From NCBI GenBank assembly GCA_902768985.1, contig CACXNA010000004.1, positions 1-64,000 of the forward strand: a stretch of 64,000 nucleotides of DNA. Direction: 5' to 3'. The notes under the pieces are model-generated. The model was not told the DNA's origin. It saw only the letters and a list, made by a program, of their open reading frames with translations, and did not search any database. Below are positions 45,553-55,224 of the stretch, piece after piece (position 1 is the first letter of the stretch; every line of letters starts with the position of its first letter). The position numbers were made by a program, and so were the translations under genes. Origin of the DNA: an uncultured Bacteroidia bacterium. Its GTDB lineage: Bacteria; Bacteroidota; Bacteroidia; Bacteroidales; UBA932.

Positions 45553-46683
45553 TTAGCGTTGAATGTGAAAGCCCAGCGCGGCGAGCGCGTCCGCGAGCGC
45601 GGGGTCGCCACCCTGCAACCGCAGGGTGAAGGCGGTCGGCTCGCGCCGCACGGGATAGTCGCCCCGGAGCTGCTCGAAGCGCTCCGGGTGCGCGCGCAGG
45701 GCGCGGTCGTCCGCAAGGATATCGTAAGTGTGCAGGATGGCCTCGGAGAGGACCTCCTGTCGGGATTTGCCGGAGGCGTCCAGGGAGAATTCCAGCGGCT
45801 GCGCCGGCGCGGGAATGTCCGCCGGGCGCCAGTCCGCGAGGGGCAGGCCGAGCACCGCGGCCACCGTCCGCACGCTCATCCGCGTGCCGTTCGCCTTGCC
45901 GTCGGCGCTGTAGCCGGCGATGTGCGGCGTGGCGATGTCCAGCAGCGCCATCAGCGCGCGGTCCGGTTCCGGCTCGCCCTCCCACACGTCCAGCACCGCG
46001 CCGCGCAGGGCTTTCGCCTGCAGGGCGGCCCGGAGCGCGGCGCCGTCCACCACGGGGCCGCGGGAGGAGTTGATCAGGAACTGGTCCGGACGCATCGCGG
46101 CGAGCCGCGCTTCGTCAAACAGGTGCCAGGTGGCGTCCTCCCCTTCCCGGGAAAGCGGGACATGCAGGGTCACGATGTCGCTCTGCGCCACCAGCGTGTC
46201 GAGGTCGACAAAGCCCTCCGCGCCTTCCGCGCGGGCCCGGGGCGGGTCGCACAGCAGCACGCGCATGCCCAGCAGCGCGGCCGCCTCGGCGACCTTGCTC
46301 CCCACGTTGCCCACACCCACGACGCCCAGCGTCAGGGCGTCGAGCCGCAGGCCGTGGCGGCGCGCCAGCGTGCAGAGCACGGCGGCGATGTATTGCTTCA
46401 CCGACGAGGAATTGCAACCCGGCGCGTTGCGCCAAAGGATCCCGTGTGCTTCGCACCACGCCGTGTCGATGTGGTCGTAGCCGATCGTGGCCGAGGCCAC
46501 GACCCGCACGGACGAGCCCGCGAGCAGCGCCGCATCGCAACGGGTGCGCGTGCGCGTCACGACGGCGTCCGCGTCGCGGACCACCGCCGGGGTCGTCTCC
46601 GCCCCGGGCAGGTAAACGACCTCGGCCCAGGGTTCAAAAACGCCCCGGATGAAGGGAATCTTGTTGTCACAGACGATCTTCAT
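45553..46683 (-). CDS. pdxB: Erythronate-4-phosphate dehydrogenase
   Basis: 376 residues. It oxidises 4-phosphoerythronate in the DXP-dependent pyridoxal 5'-phosphate pathway. A D-isomer-specific 2-hydroxyacid dehydrogenase fold: substrate domain start KIVCDNKIPFI, SATIGYDHID, NAD-binding GVVGVGNVGSKVA, INSSRGPVVD (Arg), and the acid pair and His in DVWEGEP and ATPHIAGYS. The C-terminal PdxB dimerisation domain is present. A weak minus-strand box TATCTTTA lies at 46720-46713. First gene of the operon with patatin and MscS. Confidence 0.93.
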   Translation of the reverse strand: MKIVCDNKIPFIRGVFEPWAEVVYLPGAETTPAVVRDADAVVTRTRTRCDAALLAGSSVRVVASATIGYDHIDTAWCEAHGILWRNAPGCNSSSVKQYIAAVLCTLARRHGLRLDALTLGVVGVGNVGSKVAEAAALLGMRVLLCDPPRARAEGAEGFVDLDTLVAQSDIVTLHVPLSREGEDATWHLFDEARLAAMRPDQFLINSSRGPVVDGAALRAALQAKALRGAVLDVWEGEPEPDRALMALLDIATPHIAGYSADGKANGTRMSVRTVAAVLGLPLADWRPADIPAPAQPLEFSLDASGKSRQEVLSEAILHTYDILADDRALRAHPERFEQLRGDYPVRREPTAFTLRLQGGDPALADALAALGFHIQR

Positions 46684-46770
46684 GCGCCGCCGGAATCATC
46701 GAATTAGCATCGTAAAGATAGGTATTTTTCGGGAATATAATTTTTATTTGAAAGGTATCAGAATTCTTCG

Positions 46771-46778
46771 TATATTTG
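46771..46778 (+). promoter_or_regulatory. -7 box of the PFOR gene
   Basis: TATATTTG, leaving an AT-rich leader of about 55-60 nt before the ATG at 46840. Strong expression is expected from the biased codon use of the gene. Confidence 0.6.
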
Positions 46779-46839
46779 TGTGATTATACGCCAATACTAA
46801 AATAATCGATAAAACATACTAAAACTTTCACTTTACATT

Positions 46840-49800
46840 ATGGCAAAAGAAAAGAAATTCATCACCTGTGATGGTAACCAGGCAGCGTCCAATATCGCAT
46901 ACCTGTTCAGCGAGCACGCTGCCATTTACCCGATCACGCCGTCCTCCACGATGGCCGAGAACGTGGACGAGTGGGCGGCCCACGGAAAGAAGAACCTCTG
47001 GGGCGAGACCGTCAAGGTCACCGAGATGCAGAGCGAGGCCGGCGCCGCGGGTGCCGTCCACGGTTCCCTGCAGGCCGGTGCGCTGACGACCACCTACACC
47101 GCTTCCCAGGGTCTCCTGCTGATGATTCCGAATATGTACAAGATCGCCGGCGAAATGCTTCCGGCCGTCTTCCACGTGTCCGCACGTGCCCTGGCCTCCC
47201 ACGCCCTCTCCATCTTCGGTGACCACCAGGATGTGATGGCCTGCCGCCAGACCGGCTTCTGCATGCTGGCTTCCAGCTCCGTCCAGGAGGCTCAGGACAT
47301 CGCCGCCATCGCGCACCTGAGCGCCATCAAGGCTTCCCTCCCGTTCCTGCACTTCTTTGACGGCTTCCGCACCTCCCACGAGATCCAGAAGATCGAGGCC
47401 ATCGACGAGGCGGACCTCAAGGGCATGGTCAGCGAGAAGGCCCTCGAGAACTTCCGCGCCCGCGCGCTGAACCCGGAGGCCCCCGTCACCCGCGGTACCG
47501 CCCAGAACGGCGACGTCTACTTCCAGGCCGTCGAGTCCCGCAACCAGGTCTATGAGGCCGTTCCCGACATCGTGGCCCGCTACATGGGCGAGATCGGCGA
47601 GCTGACCGGCCGCACCTACCGTCCGTTCGAGTACTACGGCGCCAAGGACGCCGAGTGCGTGATCGTGGCCATGGGTTCCGTCACCGAGACCATCAAGGAG
47701 ACGATCGACTACCTCTCCGAGCACGGCCGCAAGTACGGCGTCGTGACGGTGCACCTCTATCGTCCGTTCTCCGAGAAATATTTCCTCAAGGTGCTCCCGA
47801 AGAGCGTCAAGAAGATCGCGGTCCTCGACCGCACCAAGGAGCCCGGCGCCCTCGGCGAGCCGCTCTACCTCGACGTGCGCGCCCTCTTCCAGGGCAAGGA
47901 GAACGCCCCGCTCGTGATCGGCGGCCGCTACGGCCTCTCCTCCAAGGACACGACCCCGGCGCAGATCGTCGCCGTCTACGACAACCTCGAGCGCAAGAGC
48001 CCGAAGGGCGACTTCACCATCGGCATCGTCGATGACGTGACCTTCAAGAGCCTCCCGACCAAGGGTGAGATCTCCATCGTGAAGAAGGGCACCACCGAGT
48101 GCAAGTTCTACGGCCTCGGTTCCGACGGTACCGTCGGCGCCAACAAGAACACGATCAAGATCATCGGTACTCACACCGACCTCTACAGCCAGGCCTACTT
48201 CGACTACGACTCCAAGAAGTCCGGCGGCTACACCTGCTCGCACCTCCGCTTCGGCAAGAAGCCGATCAAGGCGCCTTACCTGGTGGGCACCCCCGACTTC
48301 GTGGCCTGCCACGTCCCGTCCTACCTCGAGAAGTACGATGTCCTGAAGGGCATCAAGGAAGGCGGCAGCCTGCTGCTCAACTCCCTGTGGAACGAAGAGG
48401 AGACCGTCAAGCGCATTCCGGACGCCGTCAAGGCCGTCATCGGTCGCAAGAAGATCAAGCTCTACATCATCAACGCCACCAAGATCGCCCAGGAGATCGG
48501 CCTCGGCGGACGTACCAACACGATCCTCCAGAGCGCCTTCTTCCGCATCACCGGCATCATCCCGGTGGACGACGCGATCAAGTATATGAAGGACGCCGCC
48601 CTCAAGTCCTACGGCAAGAAGGGCGAGAACATCGTCAACATGAACTACGCGGCCATCGACCGCGGCGGTGAATACACCCAGGTGAAGGTCCCCGCCGAGT
48701 GGGCCCAGATCAACGCCAAGTTCGTCAACCCGAACGCCGGCCGCCTCGCGACCCCGTTCGTCAAGGAGATCGCCGACGTGGTCAACGCCCAGGCCGGCGA
48801 CACCCTCCCGGTGAGCGCCTTCCTCCCCTACCAGGACGGTACGATGCCCGCCGGCACCGCCGCTTACGAGAAGCGCGGCGTCGCCGTGAGCGTGCCTGTC
48901 TGGGACGGTGAGAAGTGTATCCAGTGTAACACCTGCGCCTTCGTCTGCCCGCATGCCGCCATCCGTCCGTTCCTGATGACCGACGAAGAGGCCAAGGCAG
49001 CCGCCGCCCAGGGCGTCAAGGTCGTCGAGGGCAAGGCCAACCTCAAGGAGTACAAGTACACCATCGCGGTGTCCGTCGCCGACTGTACCGGTTGCGGCAA
49101 CTGCGTCGATGTCTGTCTCGCCAAGGAGAAGGCCCTCTCCATGGCTCCGTACATGGACCACGAGGCCGATCAGGCCGCGTTCGACTTCCTCAACGCCAAG
49201 GTGGGCTACAAGACCCCGCAGGATCCCAAGTCCAACATGAAGGCCGCCCAGTTCGCCCAGCCGCTGTTCGAATTCTCCGGCGCCTGCGCCGGTTGCGGCG
49301 AGACCCCGTACATCAAGAACATCACCCAGCTCTTCGGCGACCACATGATGATCGCGAACGCGACGGGTTGCTCCTCCATCTACGGTGCCTCCTTCCCCGC
49401 TTCCCCGTACTGCACCGACGCGCACGGCCACGGCCCCGCCTGGCAGAACTCCCTGTTCGAGGACTTCTGCGAGTTCGGTCTCGGTATGCACCTCGGCTCC
49501 GACCGCATCCGCGAGACGGTCGCCGCCCTCATGCAGAAGGGTCTCGAGTGCTCCAAGTGCAGCGCTGAGATGAAGGAGCTCTACCAGAAGTGGCTCGACA
49601 ACCGCAAGGACTACGCCGTCACCCGCGAGGTGGCCGACAAGCTCGTCCCGATGATGGAGAAGTGCGGCTGCGACGTCAGCAAGAGCCTCCTCGCCCTCAA
49701 GCAGTTCATCCCGGCCCGCAGCCAGTGGATCTTCGGTGGCGACGGTGCCTCCTATGATATCGGTTACGGCGGACTCGACCACGTCCTCGCCAGCGGCGAG

Positions 49801-50370
49801 AACGTCAACATCCTGGTGCTCGACACCGAGGTGTACTCCAACACCGGCGGCCAGTCATCCAAGGCCACCCCGGTCGGCGCCATCGCCAAGTTCGCCGCCT
49901 CCGGCAAGAAGATCCGCAAGAAGGATCTCGGCATGATGGCGATGAGCTACGGCTACGTCTACGTGGCCCAGGTCGCCATGGGCGCCAGCCCGGTCCAGTA
50001 CATGAACGCCATCAAGGAAGCCGAAGCCTACGACGGCCCGTCCCTGATCATCGCCTACGCCCCGTGTATCAACCACGGCCTGAAGGCGGGCATGGGTCTG
50101 AGCCAGAAGGAGGAGAAGCTTGCCGTCGAGTGCGGTTACTGGCACCTCTACCGCTTCAACCCGGCCCTCGAGGAGCAGGGCAAGAACCCGTTCACGCTCG
50201 ACTCCAAGGAGCCTGACTGGACGAAGTTCCAGGACTTCCTCAAGGGCGAGGTCCGCTTCGCTTCCCTGTACAAACTCTTCCCGGAGAGCGCTGCCGAGCT
50301 GCTCGCCAAGACCGAGGAGTTTGCCAAGGTGCGCCTCAATACTTATAAGAGGTTGGCGGGTAAAGAATAA
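46840..50370 (+). CDS. nifJ: Pyruvate:ferredoxin (flavodoxin) oxidoreductase, single-chain
   Basis: 1,176 residues. It oxidatively decarboxylates pyruvate to acetyl-CoA and reduces ferredoxin. N-terminal domain with YPITPSSTMAE (pyruvate site), gamma domain (about 420-610), a 2[4Fe-4S] insert with CIQCNTCAFVCP and CTGCGNCVDVC, then the TPP domain with GCAGCGE, GDGASYDIGYGG and DTEVYSNTGGQ. Four extra Cys near the TPP site bind the third cluster. Codon use is strongly biased (C-ending codons), as for a highly expressed central enzyme. Likely electron acceptors are the ferredoxin at 56703-56876 and flavodoxins. Confidence 0.97.
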   Translation: MAKEKKFITCDGNQAASNIAYLFSEHAAIYPITPSSTMAENVDEWAAHGKKNLWGETVKVTEMQSEAGAAGAVHGSLQAGALTTTYTASQGLLLMIPNMYKIAGEMLPAVFHVSARALASHALSIFGDHQDVMACRQTGFCMLASSSVQEAQDIAAIAHLSAIKASLPFLHFFDGFRTSHEIQKIEAIDEADLKGMVSEKALENFRARALNPEAPVTRGTAQNGDVYFQAVESRNQVYEAVPDIVARYMGEIGELTGRTYRPFEYYGAKDAECVIVAMGSVTETIKETIDYLSEHGRKYGVVTVHLYRPFSEKYFLKVLPKSVKKIAVLDRTKEPGALGEPLYLDVRALFQGKENAPLVIGGRYGLSSKDTTPAQIVAVYDNLERKSPKGDFTIGIVDDVTFKSLPTKGEISIVKKGTTECKFYGLGSDGTVGANKNTIKIIGTHTDLYSQAYFDYDSKKSGGYTCSHLRFGKKPIKAPYLVGTPDFVACHVPSYLEKYDVLKGIKEGGSLLLNSLWNEEETVKRIPDAVKAVIGRKKIKLYIINATKIAQEIGLGGRTNTILQSAFFRITGIIPVDDAIKYMKDAALKSYGKKGENIVNMNYAAIDRGGEYTQVKVPAEWAQINAKFVNPNAGRLATPFVKEIADVVNAQAGDTLPVSAFLPYQDGTMPAGTAAYEKRGVAVSVPVWDGEKCIQCNTCAFVCPHAAIRPFLMTDEEAKAAAAQGVKVVEGKANLKEYKYTIAVSVADCTGCGNCVDVCLAKEKALSMAPYMDHEADQAAFDFLNAKVGYKTPQDPKSNMKAAQFAQPLFEFSGACAGCGETPYIKNITQLFGDHMMIANATGCSSIYGASFPASPYCTDAHGHGPAWQNSLFEDFCEFGLGMHLGSDRIRETVAALMQKGLECSKCSAEMKELYQKWLDNRKDYAVTREVADKLVPMMEKCGCDVSKSLLALKQFIPARSQWIFGGDGASYDIGYGGLDHVLASGENVNILVLDTEVYSNTGGQSSKATPVGAIAKFAASGKKIRKKDLGMMAMSYGYVYVAQVAMGASPVQYMNAIKEAEAYDGPSLIIAYAPCINHGLKAGMGLSQKEEKLAVECGYWHLYRFNPALEEQGKNPFTLDSKEPDWTKFQDFLKGEVRFASLYKLFPESAAELLAKTEEFAKVRLNTYKRLAGKE

Positions 50371-50420
50371 AAAATTCTGAAGATTTAATAAATTTTTATT
50401 GTTTTTCAATATTTTTTGAT

Positions 50421-50428
50421 TAGCTTTG
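50421..50428 (+). promoter_or_regulatory. -7 box of the M16 peptidase gene
   Basis: TAGCTTTG, 20 nt before the ATG at 50449. The AT-rich 78-nt gap from the PFOR gene holds no clear terminator hairpin. Confidence 0.55.
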
Positions 50429-50448
50429 CAATCAGAAAGCGCAATCAA

Positions 50449-53253
50449 ATGAAAATGATGAAAAAAATTCTCATCCTTGCAGCAGCGCTCATCAGCGCTG
50501 CTGCTTTGGGAAATGCTCAGCAGATGCAGCAGCTTCCCAACGATCCGGCCACCCGCGTCGGTAAGCTTGACAACGGATTAACCTATTACATCCGTCACAA
50601 CGAGAAGCCCGCCCAGCGGGCCGAGTTCTACCTGGCCACCGACGTCGGCGCCCTGCAGGAGCTGCCCGACCAGGACGGCCTCGCCCACTTCCTGGAGCAC
50701 ATGTGCTTCAACGGCACCAAGAACTTCCCCGGCAAGGGGATCCTCAACTGGCTGGAGAGCATTGGCGCTTCCTTCGGCGGCAACGTGAACGCTTCCACGG
50801 GCGTGGAGCAGACCATCTACCTGCTCAACAACATTCCCCTGGTGCGCCCGACCGTCGTCGACACCTGCATCCTCATCATGCACGACTACTCCCACTTCGT
50901 GAACTGCGATCCGGAGGAAATCGACAAGGAGCGCGGCGTCATCCTCGAGGAGAAGCGTTCCCGCAACACCGCCCAGTGGCGCATGCGCGAGCAGTCTTAT
51001 CCTTACCTCTATGGCGACACCAAGTACGCCACCACGAGCATCATCGGCACCGAGGAGAACCTCAAGACCTTCAAGCCCGAGAGCCTGACGAACTTCTACC
51101 ACACCTGGTACCGTCCGGACATGCAGGCGCTGATCGTCGTGGGTGACATCGACGTCGACTACGTGGAGGCCTGCATCAAGCGCACCTTCGCCGACATCCC
51201 GGCCGCCGAGAATCCCAAGCAGAAGGACGTCATCGCCATCCCGGACAACGAGAAGCCGGCCATCGGCATCCTCACCGATCCCGAGAACCGCAACACCAGC
51301 GTCGAGATCTACTGGCGCAGCCAGGCTACTCCGGAGGAGCTCAACAGCACCCCGGTGGGCCTGATCACCGACCTGCTCGAGGACATCGTGTCCATCGCGA
51401 TGACCGAGCGCTTCGAGGAGATCGCCGCCCAGCCTGACGCTCCGTTCCTGGCCGGTGGCTTCGGTATCGGCAACATCTGCGAGACCGCCGACGTCACGTA
51501 CGTCGAGGCCGCCAGCAAGGACGGCGAGGCGCTGAACGCCCTGGCCGCCGCCCTGCTCGAGGCCGAGAAGCTCCGCCGCTTCGGCTTGACCGAGGCCGAG
51601 GTCGAGCGCGCCAAGAACGAGGTACTCTCCCGCTTCGAGACCAAGGCCAACAAGGCCGACACCCGCAACAATTCCGAGTTCGTGATGCCTTGCATCTACA
51701 ACTTCTTCGACAACGAGCGCTTCATGGATCCGCAGGCCGAGTACGCACTCGTCCAGCAGCTCATGCCGATGCTGACCGCCGACACCATCAACCAGGCCGC
51801 CCAGCAGCTCATCACCCGCGAGAACATGGTCGTGATCTACACGGCTCCTGAGAAGGAAGGCCTCGTCCACCCGACCGTGGAGCAGGTCCAGGCCGTAATC
51901 GACGCCGTCGAGAACGCCCAGATCGAGCAGGCCGCCGCCGAGGAGCTTCCGGAAGCCTTCCTCAACCCGGCCGCCCTCAAGGGCAGCAAGGCGAGCAAGG
52001 TCAAGGACGGCATCTATGGCTCCAAGACCTTCACCCTGAAGAACGGTGTGACCGTCTGGCTCCTCCCGACGGACCACGAGAAGGACCGCATCGTCCTGAA
52101 CTACAGCAAGGACGGTGGCCGCAGCCTCCTCACTGACGAGGAACTCTTCTCCTTCGACTCCAACCTCTGGAGCCTCTACATCCAGAACAGCGGTATCGCT
52201 GATTTCCCGGCCACGACGGTGCGCAAGATGCTCGCCGGCAAGCAGGTCAGCGGTTCTCCTTATATTAATGCGTACACGCACGGCGTCAGCGGCACCACGA
52301 CCGTCAAGGATCTCGAGACCGCCCTGCAGATCTTCTACCTCTACGTCACCGCCCCGCGCTTTGATGAGAACGAGTACAACCAGGGCCGCAGCCAGATCGA
52401 GGCCGTCCTGCCGAACCTCATGACCCAGTCCAACTACAAGCTCAACAAGGCCCTCTACGACTATGTCTACGACAGCCCGCGTCGCTTCATGATCAGCGAC
52501 GAGGTTCTCGCCAAGGCCAGCCTGAGCACGCTCGAGAGCGCCTACAAGCGCCTCTTCGCCGACGCGGCCGGTGCCCGTCTGGTGGTCGTGGGCGACTTCA
52601 ACGTGGACGAGATCATGCCGCTCATCTGCAAGTACGCCGGTTCCATCCCGGCCGGCAAGAAGGCCGCCAAGGCCGAGTACCGCGGCGACGGCATCAGCAC
52701 CGCCGACCGTCTGTACGACTTCAACGCCCAGATGGCTACGCCGATGGTGACGGTCCTCCAGGTGTACAACGCCATGAAGCCCTACTCCGTCGCCGACGAG
52801 GCCGCCAACGACGCGCTCTCCTACATCCTCGACATGCTCTACACCGAGACCCTGCGTGAGGACGAGGGCGGCACCTACGGCGCCAGCTCCTCCGACGACG
52901 TCAGCACCAAGCCGGATGAGCGTCACATGATGCAGGTGGTCTTCCAGACCAACGTCGAGTCCGCCGACAAGCTCCGCGACCTGGCCAAGTCCGGCTTCCA
53001 GGGTATCGCCGAGAACGGCCCGACCGCCGACCAGTTCGACAAGGCGCTGAAGAATCTCCAGAAGACGACTCCTGAGAACCGCCAGAAGAACAACTACTGG
53101 GCATCCATGATCATGACGAACGCCCGCTTCGGCTTCGACTTCGACAAGGAGTACGAGGCTGCGGTGAACGCCCTGACGCCCGCCCAGATCCAGGCTGCCG
53201 CCCAGGAACTCATCCACGGCAACATGATCGAGATCGTCATGCGCCCCGAATAA
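50449..53253 (+). CDS. M16 (pitrilysin/insulinase) family zinc peptidase
   Basis: 934 residues with a Sec signal (ending GNAQQ near 25). The zinc motif is HFLEH (about residues 80-84), with the downstream Glu in IDKERGVILEEK (about 160). The C-terminal half is a second, inactive M16 unit starting near FTLKNGVTVWLLP (about 530) and containing the R/Y pair region. This periplasmic clamp-like peptidase probably degrades peptides. Three possible ATGs exist (50449, 50455, 50458). Codon use is highly biased, like PFOR. Confidence 0.94.
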   Translation: MKMMKKILILAAALISAAALGNAQQMQQLPNDPATRVGKLDNGLTYYIRHNEKPAQRAEFYLATDVGALQELPDQDGLAHFLEHMCFNGTKNFPGKGILNWLESIGASFGGNVNASTGVEQTIYLLNNIPLVRPTVVDTCILIMHDYSHFVNCDPEEIDKERGVILEEKRSRNTAQWRMREQSYPYLYGDTKYATTSIIGTEENLKTFKPESLTNFYHTWYRPDMQALIVVGDIDVDYVEACIKRTFADIPAAENPKQKDVIAIPDNEKPAIGILTDPENRNTSVEIYWRSQATPEELNSTPVGLITDLLEDIVSIAMTERFEEIAAQPDAPFLAGGFGIGNICETADVTYVEAASKDGEALNALAAALLEAEKLRRFGLTEAEVERAKNEVLSRFETKANKADTRNNSEFVMPCIYNFFDNERFMDPQAEYALVQQLMPMLTADTINQAAQQLITRENMVVIYTAPEKEGLVHPTVEQVQAVIDAVENAQIEQAAAEELPEAFLNPAALKGSKASKVKDGIYGSKTFTLKNGVTVWLLPTDHEKDRIVLNYSKDGGRSLLTDEELFSFDSNLWSLYIQNSGIADFPATTVRKMLAGKQVSGSPYINAYTHGVSGTTTVKDLETALQIFYLYVTAPRFDENEYNQGRSQIEAVLPNLMTQSNYKLNKALYDYVYDSPRRFMISDEVLAKASLSTLESAYKRLFADAAGARLVVVGDFNVDEIMPLICKYAGSIPAGKKAAKAEYRGDGISTADRLYDFNAQMATPMVTVLQVYNAMKPYSVADEAANDALSYILDMLYTETLREDEGGTYGASSSDDVSTKPDERHMMQVVFQTNVESADKLRDLAKSGFQGIAENGPTADQFDKALKNLQKTTPENRQKNNYWASMIMTNARFGFDFDKEYEAAVNALTPAQIQAAAQELIHGNMIEIVMRPE

Positions 53254-53325
53254 TGAGATTTCGCCACAGTTCTGTCCCGAGGAAGTTGGGACGGAATTAG
53301 GAAATAGCGAATATTTATCCCACAG

Positions 53326-53369
53326 AAACGCCGATTTGTCCGCCAAATCGGCGTTTCGTCACTTTTTTT
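53326..53369 (+). terminator. Strong intrinsic terminator after the M16 gene
   Basis: A perfect 13-bp stem (AAACGCCGATTTG at 53326-53338 and its complement at 53344-53356) followed by T7 at 53363-53369. A weaker GTCCC/GGGAC hairpin lies just upstream (about 53272-53296). Confidence 0.9.
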
Positions 53370-53411
53370 ACCCGCCGTTCCCAACTCTTTGCCCAGGCCC
53401 TCGCGAGGTCC

Positions 53412-53419
53412 TACCTTTG
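53412..53419 (+). promoter_or_regulatory. -7 box of the acyl-CoA synthetase gene
   Basis: TACCTTTG, 33 nt upstream of the ATG at 53453. Confidence 0.6.
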
Positions 53420-53452
53420 CGTTCCGGATCATCAAACAAAACGCAAAGAACC

Positions 53453-55117
53453 ATGTACAATCTGACCCTTGAAGACAGTTTCCTGCGCCGCTTTGAACAA
53501 TCCGTCAAAGCCTGCTGGAACAAGACCGCCCTCGTTGAATACAACCAGCCCGGTATTACCTACGGGGAGCTGGCAGCCGAACTTGAAAAGACCGTCCTTT
53601 GGTGGCGGGCCGCAGGCCTGCAGCCGGGCGACAAAATAGCCATCAACGCACGTTCCAGCGCAGGCTGGGGCAAGACCTTCTTCGCCGCCCAGACGGGCGG
53701 GTTCGTGGCCGTGCAGCTCTTCAACGGCTTCACCCCCGAAGACACGATGCACCTGGTGGCCCATTCCGACAGCCGCATCCTTTATACGGAGAAGGCGATC
53801 TTCGAGAAGATGGACTTCGAGGCCATGCCGCAGGTGATGGGTGTCCTCGACACCAAGAGCGGCGAACTGCTGGCCGCCCGCGGCAACTTCGCCGACATCT
53901 ACGCGCAGCGTGACGCGATCTTCGCCGCCGCCCACCCCAACGGGCTCAGCGCCGACGACGTCCACTTCCAGGACCGTCCGCTGGACGAGCTCTGCGCCCT
54001 GATGTACACCTCCGGCTCCACCGGCAACCCGAAGGGCGTGATGATCTCCATCCGCAACTTCAGCTCCAACATCCAGCTCATTCCCCATCATTTTCCGTAC
54101 AAGCGGGAGGACAACTACGTCAGCGTGCTCCCCTACGCCCACATCTTCGGCCTGGTGTACGACCTGATGGCCCCGCTCTGCTACGGCATGACCCTCTGCA
54201 TCCTCTATGTCCCGCCCGTGCCGGCTTACCTCAAGCCCGCCCTGCGCGACTACAAACCTTACGTGTTCTTCGCGGTTCCGCTCATCATCAACAAGATGAT
54301 CGACGACACCATCGGCGAATTCATCCGCAGCAAGAGCGGCGCCGCCAAGCTCGCGGACTATAAGAACAACCCGGACTTCTGCGAAGCCCTGCGCACCATC
54401 TTCATGAACGCCTTCGGCGGCAACCTCGGCCTGATGATCACGGGCGGCGCGGCCATGCCGGAGCAGCTGGAGCGCCTCTTCCTGGAGCAGCTCAAGGTTC
54501 CGTTCGTGACGGGCTACGGCATGACCGAGTGCACGCCGACCATCACCCTGGGTCACAAGGAGACCTATGTGATGAAGGAGTGCGGCGAACCCGTTCCCGA
54601 AGGCATCGAGCTGAAGATTGACTCCCCGGATCCGCACCATGTGGCCGGCGAGGTCCTCGTCCGCGGCCATGTGGTCTTCTCGGGCTACTACAAGAATCCC
54701 GAGGCCACCCGCGCCGTCTTCACGGAGGACGGCTGGTTCCGCACCGGCGACCTCGGCACCATCGACGACCTGGGCCGCACCTTCCTCGTGGGCCGCAGCA
54801 AGAGCATGATCCTCGGCGCCAACGGCCAGAACATCTTCCCGGAGGAGATCGAGGTCGTCCTCAACCAGCTCCCCTACGTTCAGGAGTCCATCGTGGTGGG
54901 CCGCAACGGCCAGCTGACCGCGCTGATCGTTCCCAACCAGGCGATGCTGGAGGACCAGAACATCGACGCCGACACGCTCAAGAGCATCATGGACGCCAAC
55001 CTGGCCACCCTCAACCAGAAGATCCCGGCCTACTCCAGCGTCCGCGGCTACGAGGTGCAGTTCACCCCCTTCGCCAAAACGCCGAAAGGCAGCATCAAAC
55101 GGTTTATGTATAAGTAA
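53453..55117 (+). CDS. AMP-forming long-chain fatty acyl-CoA synthetase-like protein
   Basis: 554 residues. It forms acyl-adenylate and then acyl-CoA. Motifs: the P-loop YTSGSTGNPKGVM (about 183-195), YGMTECTP, the D of WFRTGDLG, GRSKSMIL and the catalytic Lys in TPKGSIKRF near the C-terminus. No transmembrane segment; cytosolic or peripheral. Codon use is biased toward C-ending codons. Carboxylic substrate unknown; FadD-type fatty acids are likely. Followed by two tandem REP-like units. Confidence 0.92.
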   Translation: MYNLTLEDSFLRRFEQSVKACWNKTALVEYNQPGITYGELAAELEKTVLWWRAAGLQPGDKIAINARSSAGWGKTFFAAQTGGFVAVQLFNGFTPEDTMHLVAHSDSRILYTEKAIFEKMDFEAMPQVMGVLDTKSGELLAARGNFADIYAQRDAIFAAAHPNGLSADDVHFQDRPLDELCALMYTSGSTGNPKGVMISIRNFSSNIQLIPHHFPYKREDNYVSVLPYAHIFGLVYDLMAPLCYGMTLCILYVPPVPAYLKPALRDYKPYVFFAVPLIINKMIDDTIGEFIRSKSGAAKLADYKNNPDFCEALRTIFMNAFGGNLGLMITGGAAMPEQLERLFLEQLKVPFVTGYGMTECTPTITLGHKETYVMKECGEPVPEGIELKIDSPDPHHVAGEVLVRGHVVFSGYYKNPEATRAVFTEDGWFRTGDLGTIDDLGRTFLVGRSKSMILGANGQNIFPEEIEVVLNQLPYVQESIVVGRNGQLTALIVPNQAMLEDQNIDADTLKSIMDANLATLNQKIPAYSSVRGYEVQFTPFAKTPKGSIKRFMYK

Positions 55118-55130
55118 CCGTCATCCCATA

Positions 55131-55187
55131 GTCATTCCGGGCTTGACCCGGAATCTCGTCATTCGCCGGCTCCGACCGGCGAATCTC
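55131..55187. repeat. Two tandem REP-like palindromes
   Basis: Unit 1 (55131-55157, GTCATTCCGGG-CTTGA-CCCGGAATCTC) is the exact reverse complement of 39487-39513. Unit 2 (55158-55187) has the same GTCATTC...GAATCTC ends with CGCCGG/CCGGCG arms. Together with 37485-37513 the window holds four copies of the family. Confidence 0.8.
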
Positions 55188-55199
55188 GTTTTATTTTAC

Positions 55200-55207
55200 T
55201 ATCTTTG
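55200..55207 (+). promoter_or_regulatory. -7 box of the LysR-HTH/amidohydrolase gene
   Basis: TATCTTTG, 17 nt upstream of the ATG at 55225. Confidence 0.6.
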
Positions 55208-55224
55208 CAATAAGCTTATCTTAT

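Noticed and set aside
46828..53346. Two long minus-strand open frames opposite the PFOR and M16 genes
   Set aside because: Both are shadows caused by the strongly biased C-ending codons of the highly expressed plus-strand genes; no motifs and no promoter.
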